64,000 nucleotides of DNA from Anaerostipes sp. MSJ-23 (GTDB lineage: Bacteria; Bacillota; Clostridia; Lachnospirales; Lachnospiraceae). The position numbers and the translations under genes were made by a program. The DNA is taken from positions 1 to 64,000 of the forward strand of contig NZ_JAHLPY010000014.1 of assembly GCF_018918155.1 (NCBI RefSeq), in the 5' to 3' direction. Every line of letters begins with the position of its first letter. Position 1 is the stretch's first letter. The notes beneath the pieces were generated by a model. It ran no database searches, had not been told where the DNA came from, and worked only from the letters and a program-made list of their open reading frames with translations. Below, one piece after another: positions 56,859 through 64,000 of this stretch.

Positions 56859-56880
56859 AGCCCGGAAATCCGGGCTCTTT
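56859..56880 (-). terminator. Terminator of manXYZ
   Basis: AGCCCGG/CCGGGCT (56859-56865, 56870-56876) with loop AAAT, a GC-rich stem followed on the minus strand by TTTTT. Confidence 0.85.
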
Positions 56881-56891
56881 TTTCTGCTTGA

Positions 56892-57803
56892 TTATAATAA
56901 TCCAACAACATGTCCTGCAATACCAACGATGAACAGAGCAATGATAATGATAATTGGAGAAACATTTTTCTTCAATAACCACATGCAAAGCAGTGTTAAC
57001 AGTAATGGCACAAATCCAGGAATCAAGGAATTTAAGTTATCCTGAAGCGTCGTTACCTTTTCAGGTGTTAAAGATAATCCCGCTGCCTGCTGTGCTAATG
57101 CTGTTTTAATTCCTGCCGCTCCATTAGGAAGGCTATTCCAATCAATATAAGCACCTTTGCTTAATTTAACGCTAGATACAACAGGTGTAAAATTGATACT
57201 TACCCAACGCTCAATCAAGGCACCAAGAACAAACATACCAAGAATAGATGCTCCCTTTGTAACTTTCTGAAGCAAACCACCAGAAAGGTCTTCTGTGATT
57301 TTTGTTCCTACTTTGTAACCAAATTCCTGTGTATACCACATAAATGCCCAACGCATAATGTTCCATACAACGAAGAAAATGATTGGTCCAAGGATGCTTC
57401 CACCCATTGCAAGAGAAGCTCCCAAAGCTCCAAGGATTGGTCTTGCTGTATACCAGAATACTGGATCACCAACACCCGCTAAAGGTCCCATCATACCTAC
57501 TTTTACACCCTGGATGGCGCTGTCTTCTACAGGCGCACCATTTGCTTTTTCTTCTTCAAGAGCCAGTGTAACACCAATAACAGGAGATGCTACATATGGA
57601 TGTGTATTAAAGAATTCCAGATGACGTTTTAATGCTGCAACCTGATCTTCTTTATTTTTATATAATTTCTTGATAGCTGGGATCATTGCGAAGCACCAAC
57701 CACCATTCTGCATACGTTCATAGTTCCATGATCCCTGAAGGAAAGTAGAACGCCATGCAACGGATAAACGATCTTTTTTCGATAATGAAATTTTTTCTGC
57801 CAT
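56892..57803 (-). CDS. manZ: PTS mannose family EIID
   Basis: IID subunit of a mannose-class PTS permease. 303 aa, with an N-terminal cytoplasmic part (LSVAWRSTFLQGSWNYERMQ motif) and a C-terminal membrane helix. The start at 57803 has GGAGGTAAG and lies 20 nt after manY; an earlier frame would overlap manY. It forms the transmembrane complex with IIC. Confidence 0.94.
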   Translation of the reverse strand: MAEKISLSKKDRLSVAWRSTFLQGSWNYERMQNGGWCFAMIPAIKKLYKNKEDQVAALKRHLEFFNTHPYVASPVIGVTLALEEEKANGAPVEDSAIQGVKVGMMGPLAGVGDPVFWYTARPILGALGASLAMGGSILGPIIFFVVWNIMRWAFMWYTQEFGYKVGTKITEDLSGGLLQKVTKGASILGMFVLGALIERWVSINFTPVVSSVKLSKGAYIDWNSLPNGAAGIKTALAQQAAGLSLTPEKVTTLQDNLNSLIPGFVPLLLTLLCMWLLKKNVSPIIIIIALFIVGIAGHVVGLL

Positions 57804-57823
57804 TTTTCTTACCTCCTTCTCAA

Positions 57824-58621
57824 TCAATAATCATTTAGGATATCACCAAGTGGATCACCTGTATTGCTTCCACCATTTCCTGATCCACCGCTTTCAGACA
57901 GTTTCAGGTAAATTAAAGCTAAAGATACAGCGATAACACCTAATGCGATTAATGTTAAATCTGAAACAGCTGCAAGAGCAAAACCAATAGCAAAGAATGG
58001 CCAGATTTCTTTTGTAGCCATCATGTTAATAACCATTGCATAACCTACAGCTACAACCATACCACCACCAATAGACATACCATCTGTTAACCATGCAGGC
58101 ATGCTATTTAATGCATGAGCTACCGTTGATGATGGAATTGCAAGTAATGCTGCTGCAGGGATTGCAATACGAATTCCCTGTAAGCAAATAGCAATAATGT
58201 GCCATAATTCGATTCCTGCAAAACTTCCTTTTTCAGCAGCTGCATCCATCTGATGAACACAAACTACAGAAAGTGTACGTACGATCATTGTTAAAAATAA
58301 ACCAGCGACTGCTAGAGGGATTGCTACTGCAATTGCAGTAGAAACACCTGCTTTTCCCTGTCCTCCAAGAACAAGAATGATAGCAGAAGCTACAGAAGCT
58401 AGTGCAGCATCCGGTGCAACTGCGGCACCAATGTTTGCCCATCCTAATGCGATTAGCTGAAGAGTACCTCCAAGGATAACGCAAGGAACAAGCTGACCAG
58501 ATACAAGTCCGATCAATGTACAAGCTACCAGTGGCTGATGGAATTCAAATTCGTCCAGAATACCTTCCATACCAGCCAGGAATGCAACGATAACAATTAA
58601 TACCATTGAAATAACTGACAT
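57824..58621 (-). CDS. manY: PTS mannose/fructose/sorbose family EIIC
   Basis: IIC membrane channel subunit: 265 aa, 8-9 helices, VSGQLVPCVILGGTLQLIALGWANIGAAVAPDAA region early in the chain is family-typical. The Gly/Ser-rich end (SESGGSGNGGS) is cytoplasmic. It follows manX by 39 nt in the manXYZ operon. Confidence 0.94.
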   Translation of the reverse strand: MSVISMVLIVIVAFLAGMEGILDEFEFHQPLVACTLIGLVSGQLVPCVILGGTLQLIALGWANIGAAVAPDAALASVASAIILVLGGQGKAGVSTAIAVAIPLAVAGLFLTMIVRTLSVVCVHQMDAAAEKGSFAGIELWHIIAICLQGIRIAIPAAALLAIPSSTVAHALNSMPAWLTDGMSIGGGMVVAVGYAMVINMMATKEIWPFFAIGFALAAVSDLTLIALGVIAVSLALIYLKLSESGGSGNGGSNTGDPLGDILNDY

Positions 58622-58660
58622 GATAATTCCTCCTATATATTTTTATTTACTGTTTTATGG

Positions 58661-59647
58661 TTACTTTAATTCTGCTTTTGCTTTTTTAAGCATTTCATCC
58701 ATATTTTCTGGAGAGTCGCTTGGGACTTTACGTACATTGAAAGTAATACCTTTATCAATCAATTTTTCAAAAGTTTCAACATCTTCTTTTCCCATAGCTA
58801 CAGCCTTTGTAATAACGACTTTTCCTGTGGAATGTGCAAGAGAACCAAGGTTGATTTCTTTAATATCAACTCCACCTTCTACTGCTTTTAATACATCCTG
58901 AGGTGTTTCAAATAAAAGCAGTGCCTTTGTTGCACCAAAACGAGGGTCTTTGGACACTTCGATCATCTTTTTGATCGGAATAACATGAGCTTTTACCCCT
59001 GGAGGTGCTGCTTCGATGATCATTCTCTTACGAAGTTCATCTTTTGATACCGCGTCAGATACAACAATGATACGATCTGGATTTACCATCTTTGTCCATG
59101 TTGTAGCTACCTGTCCATGTAACAGACGGGTATCAATACGTGCAAGACCAATCTTGATATGTCCATCCCCAAGAACTGTTCCTTCTGGAATTGCTCCCTG
59201 AGGTACTGCTGCTCCCGCTGCAGGTGCTGCCTCTTCTTTCTTTGGTTCCAGCGATTCTGGATAAATTCTAACTCCTTCTTTCCCACTTCCGGAAATCTGA
59301 GTTGCAATCTCATGCGCTGTTTCCATTGTCATACGGGATGCATATGCATCGATCAGCATTGGAAGATTCAGTCCAGCAACAATTGCCCACTTATCTTCAT
59401 GTCCTGCGATCAGTCCGTTGGCCTGATTAAATGGAGTTCCACCCCATAAATCAACCATAAATAGTACTTCATCCTGGTTTTCGAATCCGGCAATGGCATC
59501 TTCCATCTGTTTTCTGATATCTTCCGGTCCCATACTTGGCTGTAAAGTACAAGCCTGTACATTTGGCTGGTCACCAAAAATCATGGATCCAGACTGCAAA
59601 ATACCTTTGGCGAAATCACCATGTGTAGCAAGAATAATTCCTACCAT
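58661..59647 (-). CDS. manX: PTS mannose family EIIAB
   Basis: Fused IIA and IIB subunits, 328 aa. IIA (1-130) has phospho-acceptor His9 in ATHGDFAKG; an Ala/Pro-rich linker (about 137-160) follows; IIB (165-328) has the phospho-His in ARIDTRLLHGQVATTW. It passes phosphate from HPr to the sugar. First gene of manXYZ, preceded by a RAT and terminator that the LicT-like protein should control. AAAGGAGG precedes the ATG. Confidence 0.95.
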   Translation of the reverse strand: MVGIILATHGDFAKGILQSGSMIFGDQPNVQACTLQPSMGPEDIRKQMEDAIAGFENQDEVLFMVDLWGGTPFNQANGLIAGHEDKWAIVAGLNLPMLIDAYASRMTMETAHEIATQISGSGKEGVRIYPESLEPKKEEAAPAAGAAVPQGAIPEGTVLGDGHIKIGLARIDTRLLHGQVATTWTKMVNPDRIIVVSDAVSKDELRKRMIIEAAPPGVKAHVIPIKKMIEVSKDPRFGATKALLLFETPQDVLKAVEGGVDIKEINLGSLAHSTGKVVITKAVAMGKEDVETFEKLIDKGITFNVRKVPSDSPENMDEMLKKAKAELK

Positions 59648-59726
59648 TACTTTATTCCTCCTTTTCTATATTTTCATAAGCTATATCTATTTTTATAAGA
59701 ACAAAACCGTTTTCTTATAAAATAAA

Positions 59727-59849
59727 AAACCTGGTCTGAATGATCTATTTTTTTGTTCCTTAAAATCCCATGGAATTTTCCCATAGTAAATTAAGATTAT
59801 AAAATCTATCACTCAAACCAGGTTTAGCCTGCATTACCAGTAACAATCC
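59727..59849 (-). promoter_or_regulatory. RAT antiterminator and terminator before manXYZ
   Basis: Minus strand RAT GGATTGTTACTGGTAATGC then AGGCTAAACC (59821-59849), the BglG/LicT target. Its last bases AAACCTGG also form the 5' arm of the terminator AACCTGGTTTGAGTGAT...ATCATTCAGACCAGGTT (59808-59825 with 59727-59744; two wobble-type differences) ended by TTTTTT. Bound antiterminator would free manXYZ. A TATAAT on the minus strand (59862-59867) gives a start just upstream. Confidence 0.85.
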
Positions 59850-59872
59850 TGATTTATTCAAATTATAAACTT

Positions 59873-60703
59873 TTATTTTGTCGTAACTCTCTTGATGTGA
59901 ACTGTTAAATACATCATCTCTTCATCTGTTACATTGTGATTGCATGTCTTTTTAATATAAACGCGAATTTTTTCCACACAATCAACGCATTCTTGATATT
60001 TATTCCGGATAATTTCCTGAAACTCTTCATCATCACTTTCTACTTCTTTCCCTGCAAAAATTCTCTGTGCAAAAAATTTCAAATGTGTAATAAATCGTTC
60101 ATAAAAAACAGATTCTTTATCGATCTGTCCAGGAAAACAATCATCTACGATCTTTAAAATATGATTTACAAGCTTTGTCATGGATACCATTTTTGTCATA
60201 TCCAAGTCTAATTCTGCGTTCACAATATGCAGTGCAATAAATGCTGCCTCATCTGGAGGAAGCGTTATTTTTAATCTTCTTTCGATCATTCCGATCGCAG
60301 CTTTTCCTATTAAATATTCTCGATAATAAAATTTCTTAATTTCCCATAAAAACGGGTTTTGAAATGGTACACCCATCTTTACTCTTTCAATGGCGAAATT
60401 AATATGATCCGTTAAAGAGATATAAATATTATCATTAATGTTCTTCTGTAAAGTATCTTTCGCATACTGAATGATCTCATTACAAACCTTTAAGCGTTCG
60501 ATCGGTATATCTGCAGCCATTTCCTGAAATCTATGGGTCATCCCGTGATCTTTCATAACATAAGTCTTCTCAACTTTATGCCGATCAATCAGATCGCCTA
60601 TATGCTTCTGGAAACCTAATCCTTTTCCCATCAACACGACTTCTCTATGGCTGTCATCTTTCGAAATTACAATATTATTGTTTACAACTTTTGTAATTGT
60701 CAC
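59873..60703 (-). CDS. licT: LicT/BglG-family transcription antiterminator
   Basis: A 276-aa RNA-binding regulator. N-terminal co-antiterminator domain (1-55; MTITKVVNNNIVISKDDS), PRD1 (about 65-170) with His in LTDHINFAIERVK and ALHIVNAE, and PRD2 (about 172-276) with His in THLKFFAQR and LTVHIKRV. PTS phosphorylation of the PRDs switches it on or off. RATs lie before its own gene and before manXYZ, so it controls both. The position next to a mannose-class PTS, usually under sigma-54/LevR control, is unusual. Symbol licT is by similarity. Confidence 0.9.
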   Translation of the reverse strand: MTITKVVNNNIVISKDDSHREVVLMGKGLGFQKHIGDLIDRHKVEKTYVMKDHGMTHRFQEMAADIPIERLKVCNEIIQYAKDTLQKNINDNIYISLTDHINFAIERVKMGVPFQNPFLWEIKKFYYREYLIGKAAIGMIERRLKITLPPDEAAFIALHIVNAELDLDMTKMVSMTKLVNHILKIVDDCFPGQIDKESVFYERFITHLKFFAQRIFAGKEVESDDEEFQEIIRNKYQECVDCVEKIRVYIKKTCNHNVTDEEMMYLTVHIKRVTTK

Positions 60704-60769
60704 AGCCTTACCTCATATGTTAAGATATATTTGAGAACTAGTATAAATATCTGTCACAAACAAACTGCA

Positions 60770-60854
60770 AAAAAATAGGCTCCCCCAAACTCACAGACTT
60801 CTTTATTCATAAAATCCTATAAGCTGGTTTCGCCTGCCCTACCAGTAACAATCC
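60770..60854 (-). promoter_or_regulatory. RAT antiterminator and terminator before licT
   Basis: Minus strand RAT GGATTGTTACTGGTAGGGCA then GGCGAAACC (60826-60854), 25 of 29 bases like the manX RAT. A terminator-like AGGC..AAAC / GTTT..GCCT pairing that shares the RAT 3' end is followed by TATTTTTTT (about 60770-60790). It suggests autoregulation. Confidence 0.8.
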
Positions 60855-60882
60855 GCTTGTCATTCTCTCTTAACTTGTTATT

Positions 60883-60911
60883 ATTTTATCAGATATCCAC
60901 ATTCAGGTCAA
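60883..60911 (-). promoter_or_regulatory. licT promoter
   Basis: Minus strand TTGACC (60906-60911), 17-nt spacer, TAAAAT (60883-60888), about 30 nt before the RAT. Confidence 0.7.
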
Positions 60912-60953
60912 GATTTTTTTAGAATTTGTTTATAAATTCTTAAGAATTATGAA

Positions 60954-60982
60954 CTGACTTGTGCAATTTTGCTGATTATGAT
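60954..60982 (+). promoter_or_regulatory. yihY promoter
   Basis: CTGACT (60954-60959), 17-nt spacer, TATGAT (60977-60982), divergent from the licT promoter. Confidence 0.5.
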
Positions 60983-61029
60983 ACGATAGATTGGCTAAAA
61001 CGGATTTTCGTATGGAACGGAGTATAACT

Positions 61030-61857
61030 ATGATAAAACTTATTTCCATGATCGAATCGATTGTCGACAAGGCGCAGAAAGATCATATTACTGCTTTTTC
61101 TGCACAAGCAGCCTTTTTCACGGTTCTTTCATTTTTTCCATTTTTAATTGTTGTCCTAAGTTTGATGCGTTTTTTCCCAATTACCCCTTCTGATATGATT
61201 GAACTTGCAAAGACGTACCTACCAAAACAGTATAGTGCCTCTTTTATTCCAATCATTCATTCTTTAAATGGGAAACTTACAACAACTTATATGTCATTTA
61301 CGATTTTGACTTTATTATGGTCTGCCTCCAAAGGAATTTTATCAATGATGACAGGACTAAATACGATTCATGAAATTGAAGAAAAACGAAATTATTTCGT
61401 CCTCCGGTTTATTTCAAGTATTTATATTGCATTGATGGCAATCGCTGTATTATTTGGCATGGTTTTGCTGCTTTTTGGAAATTCACTTCTCTTGCAGCTC
61501 TATCGTTTTGAACCAGTTCTTGCCAACCAACATCTCGTTTTTGCAGTCATACGTTTTATTCTTGCCTTTGCAATTTTTATTATTGTCTTTATTATTATGT
61601 TCCGCTTTCTTCCAAGCGAGAATTTCAAGACAAAAGAAGTACTTCCCGGAGCACTAATCACATCGATTGGATGGATTATTATTTCCTTCTTCTTTTCTAT
61701 GTATTTCGACAATTTTAAAATGTTCAATATCATGTATGGAGGACTTACTAGTATTCTTATGACTCTATTTTGGTTATATTTTTGCATGATGATTCTTTTT
61801 GTCGGAGCAGAAACCAATAACTATTTTTATAAGCAAAAACAGAAAATGGCACGCTGA
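61030..61857 (+). CDS. yihY: YihY/BrkB family membrane protein
   Basis: A 275-aa membrane protein with six hydrophobic segments and the family motif DHITAFSAQAAFFTVLSFFP near the start; LLWSASKGILSMMTGLN is also typical. Once mis-called RNase BN, the family function is unknown. The start at 61030 (MIKLISMIESI) has GGAGT 8 nt upstream; a longer TTG frame from 60991 is less likely. Monocistronic, ending at a terminator. Confidence 0.87.
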   Translation: MIKLISMIESIVDKAQKDHITAFSAQAAFFTVLSFFPFLIVVLSLMRFFPITPSDMIELAKTYLPKQYSASFIPIIHSLNGKLTTTYMSFTILTLLWSASKGILSMMTGLNTIHEIEEKRNYFVLRFISSIYIALMAIAVLFGMVLLLFGNSLLLQLYRFEPVLANQHLVFAVIRFILAFAIFIIVFIIMFRFLPSENFKTKEVLPGALITSIGWIIISFFFSMYFDNFKMFNIMYGGLTSILMTLFWLYFCMMILFVGAETNNYFYKQKQKMAR

Positions 61858-61878
61858 CGCTGCAGCATGCCATTTTTT
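61844..61878. terminator. Bidirectional terminator between yihY and the PFK gene
   Basis: AATGGCA-GCTG...CAGC-TGCCATT with small mismatches, A and T runs outside, overlapping the yihY stop region. Confidence 0.7.
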
Positions 61879-61896
61879 GTTTTCTTATTTTTTCGT

Positions 61897-63117
61897 TTAT
61901 AGCACAAAATGTTTTGGTACACCATTCTCATATGGAATATTAACTTCTCCTTGAATCAATGGTCTTAAATAATCTACTAACTCTTTTTTTATATCATTTC
62001 CTTCTTCACTAATCCATTCCAAAGGAACTTTTTTCTCAAAGTTTGCAATCTTTGATAAATTTGCTAGCTTCAATGTAATCAGATACGGATCATTGGATGT
62101 TCTCTCGATTGCAGACATTTTTCCACTTTCTCCGCGAATTGCACTGATCGCAGAAAATGCTCCAAGATTTCTTGATTCAATGATATCAGTCTCACTTAAC
62201 ATATGTCCTGCACATCTTTGTAAAACATTTAATTCAATCGAACGAACTTTACATCCAATCTGTTCTGAAACAAGCCCTTCCAGATACTTTCCAACACCAG
62301 ATAAATATTTATGTCCAAACACATCTTCTTTTCCAGATTTTGTCTCTTCTCCGACATAGTTTCCATCTGCTGTTTTGACACCTTCACTGACTGCAACAAT
62401 AATATTATTTTCTTTTTTTAATGCTTTTCTTAAATCATCAAGAAAACGTCCCTCATCAAAAGCTACTTCGCAAAGATAGATTAATTGAGGAGCTCTTCTT
62501 TCTTTAACTCTTGCCAACGCTGCACTTGCTGTCAGCCATCCTGCATTCCGCCCCATAACTTCAACAATCGTTACCGATGGCACATCATAAACAAAGCTAT
62601 CGCATGCAATTTCAGAAAAAACAGATGCAATAAATTTTGCTGCAGATCCAAATCCAGGGCAATGATCTGTTTCACCAAGATCATTATCAATTGTCTTGGG
62701 CGCACCCATGATCTTAATATCATCAATTCCCTGCTGTTCACAATACTTAGATAATTTATAAACGGTATCCATAGAATCATTTCCACCCGCATAAATAAAA
62801 TATCCAATTTCATGTTTTCGAAGAATATTGATAATTTTTTCAAATTCTTTTGAATTTTTTTCTGGATCTTTAAGCTTTAAACGGCATGATCCCAAAGCCG
62901 CCGCTGGTGTAATCGAAAGCAAATCCCTGTCTTCTTTTGTACTACATGCATCATCTAGTAAAACAAAATTTTCATTTAGTACACCTTTGATCCCATTAAG
63001 TGCACCATATACATGTCCTACTTCTTTACTTGCCAACCCCGCATCAATCACACCTGTAATTGTAGCATTAATTGCGGCTGACGGCCCTCCAGACTGGGCA
63101 ACCAACATATTTTTCAT
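61897..63117 (-). CDS. 6-phosphofructokinase family enzyme (PPi type likely)
   Basis: Makes fructose-1,6-bisphosphate in glycolysis. 406 aa from MKNMLVAQSGGPSAAINA at 63117, chosen because AAAGGAGG precedes it; an upstream frame is unlikely. The phosphoryl-donor loop reads YAGGNDSMDTVYKL instead of the GGDGS of ATP enzymes, and the catalytic PKTIDNDLGETDHCPGFGSA motif is intact. Changes in the donor loop, as here, are associated with pyrophosphate use, but donor specificity must be measured. Monocistronic. Confidence 0.9.
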   Translation of the reverse strand: MKNMLVAQSGGPSAAINATITGVIDAGLASKEVGHVYGALNGIKGVLNENFVLLDDACSTKEDRDLLSITPAAALGSCRLKLKDPEKNSKEFEKIINILRKHEIGYFIYAGGNDSMDTVYKLSKYCEQQGIDDIKIMGAPKTIDNDLGETDHCPGFGSAAKFIASVFSEIACDSFVYDVPSVTIVEVMGRNAGWLTASAALARVKERRAPQLIYLCEVAFDEGRFLDDLRKALKKENNIIVAVSEGVKTADGNYVGEETKSGKEDVFGHKYLSGVGKYLEGLVSEQIGCKVRSIELNVLQRCAGHMLSETDIIESRNLGAFSAISAIRGESGKMSAIERTSNDPYLITLKLANLSKIANFEKKVPLEWISEEGNDIKKELVDYLRPLIQGEVNIPYENGVPKHFVL

Positions 63118-63219
63118 AGAAACCTCCTTTAATATTCGACAAGTATTTGTATCAATTATACACCATTTTGTCAAGAACTTTGTACTATTTTGTCGAAATA
63201 TATTTTCGAAGATTTGATA

Positions 63220-63248
63220 TAGACGAATGTTTTTTGTTCCTGTATACT
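63220..63248 (+). promoter_or_regulatory. Weak promoter of the aminopeptidase gene
   Basis: TAGACG (63220-63225), 17-nt spacer, TATACT (63243-63248), about 45 nt before the ATG. Confidence 0.45.
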
Positions 63249-63293
63249 AAGAGAAAACAAATCGATAAAATAGAAACAGGAGGTCTTTCCTTT

Positions 63294-64000
63294 ATGTTAA
63301 AAACAAATTTATCAAAATTACAGGCTCTTATGAAAGAGCAAAAAATCACTTATTATCTAATTCCAAGCGAGGATCCACATCAATCGGAATACGTCGATGA
63401 CTATTTCAAATGCAGACAATTTATTTCCGGTTTTACTGGATCAGCAGGTACTCTTGTTGTTGGAACCCAAAACTGCTGGCTTTGGACGGATGGTCGTTAT
63501 TTTACACAGGCAGAACAACAGATTGATTCTTCCCGTATCCGCCTTATGCGCCAAGGGGTCGATGGCGTTCCCACAATTCTTGAATTTTTAGAAGAGCAAC
63601 TTAACGAAGGCGATGTTCTTGGTACCAATGGATTATTTATTTCAGCCGATTACGGAAATAAGATTGCAAAAATTATCAAGCACAAAAAAGCTACTTTTCA
63701 GCCAGATCTGACTCTTGTAGAAGAAATATGGGACAATCGGCCTGCCATTACAAAGATGCCAATTTATGAACATGAATTAAATTATACTGGTGAAACTTAT
63801 GAATCCAAACTAAAAAAAATCAGGACTGCTATGGAAAAACAAGGAGCAAATAGTTTTTTTCTTTCCTCTCTCCCAGATATTGCATGGCTGTTTAATCTTA
63901 GAGGCGATGATATCTTATGTACACCGCTGTTTTACAGCTATGCATGGATCACAACAGAAAAAAGTTATCTTTTTGTACGGCAAACTTGCCTTTCTGCCGC
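63294..64000 (+). CDS. Aminopeptidase P family (Xaa-Pro peptidase), N-terminal part
   Basis: Starts ATG 63294 with AGGAGG upstream and runs off the right edge; 235 codons are seen. The visible part is the creatinase N-terminal domain with YYLIPSEDPHQSEYVDDYFK and ISGFTGSAGTLVV, WLWTDGRYFTQAEQQI and DIAWLFNLRG motifs. The metal-binding catalytic domain lies outside the window. The start is divergent from the PFK gene, about 177 nt apart. Confidence 0.9.
   Translation, partial: MLKTNLSKLQALMKEQKITYYLIPSEDPHQSEYVDDYFKCRQFISGFTGSAGTLVVGTQNCWLWTDGRYFTQAEQQIDSSRIRLMRQGVDGVPTILEFLEEQLNEGDVLGTNGLFISADYGNKIAKIIKHKKATFQPDLTLVEEIWDNRPAITKMPIYEHELNYTGETYESKLKKIRTAMEKQGANSFFLSSLPDIAWLFNLRGDDILCTPLFYSYAWITTEKSYLFVRQTCLSA

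Noticed and set aside
59741-59900. Sigma-54 type -24/-12 promoter before manX
   Set aside because: Searched because mannose PTS operons often use it; no TGGCAC-N5-TTGC was found.
63146-63174. TTGACA/TATAAT pair upstream of the PFK gene
   Set aside because: The perfect TATAAT is only 8 nt from TTGACA; with a 17-nt spacer the -10 is just TACAAA, so I did not assign a firm promoter.
1-64000. CRISPR array, tRNA genes, integrases or phage genes
   Set aside because: No regularly spaced repeats and no cloverleaf or transposase motifs were found by reading both strands; the only repeats are short operators and hairpins.

Overview
The window looks like a low-GC, Gram-positive, anaerobic gut clostridium, most likely Lachnospiraceae (an Anaerostipes-like genus is a guess). 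Supporting signs are the AT-rich DNA with strong AGGAGG ribosome sites, a bifunctional IspH-S1 protein, a group B-like [FeFe] hydrogenase, formate-THF ligase beside ftsK, pyruvate carboxylase, LuxS, an agr-type peptide quorum system, and T-box and PRD antiterminator control. No phage, transposase, CRISPR array or tRNA gene is visible. About 90 percent of the genes lie on the minus strand, as do four rRNA-type promoters at the left edge.

Layout. 1-535: four evenly spaced sigma-A promoters pointing left into what looks like a pre-16S leader, so an rRNA operon probably starts just outside the window. 536-3356 (+): luxS, a Cys-rich 66-aa protein whose start codon is locked in a 16-bp hairpin, an ion transporter and a hypothetical protein. 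3432-5701 (-): ylxM-ffh-rpsP-khpA. 5883-7508 (+): an ABC-F ATPase with one degenerate composite site. 7575-8786 (-): rhodanese-TtcA fusion. 9075-11909 (-): a complete agr locus in the order agrA-agrC-agrD-agrB; agrD is only 47 codons. 12027-16626 (-): an ABC transporter locus (three permeases, ATPase, anchored protein) and an anchored C39-like peptidase; one permease is split at a T10 tract. 16794-26593 (-): Zn-PLC-like protein, then recX, recA, cinA, pgsA, rimO, fhs and ftsK. 26747-32555 (-): [FeFe] hydrogenase, tepA and pyruvate carboxylase. 32697-38529 (-): queA, an aldo-keto reductase, a flavoprotein, cmk and ispH-rpsA. 38625-43487 (-): MATE transporter (frameshifted 5' end), NSS transporter, lipoprotein, XRE regulator and DUF2975-like membrane protein behind a double operator. 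43597-44038: a small inverted-repeat element and a gene remnant. 44101-47928 (-): T-box-controlled pheST. 47935-53193 (-): EamA transporter, then a MoxR/DUF58/transglutaminase cluster. 53322-60703 (-): a sugar PTS block with a glucose-type EIICBA, manA, DUF956, mannose-class manXYZ and a LicT-type antiterminator, with two matching RAT elements. 61030-64000: YihY (+), a PFK-family enzyme (-) and the start of an aminopeptidase P (+).

How the parts work together. The PTS block is one regulatory unit: the antiterminator binds RNA hairpins ahead of its own gene and ahead of manXYZ, while manA and DUF956 serve the same sugar. The agr locus should make a small thiolactone peptide from AgrD and sense it through AgrC/AgrA. 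The adjacent ABC and peptidase genes are possible partners or targets, but no sequence evidence ties them to agr. The most unusual signals are the start-codon hairpin after luxS, the T10 split permease, the paired operators 42 bp apart ahead of the DUF2975/XRE operon, the degenerate ABC-F site, and the extra long hairpin behind the pheST T-box.
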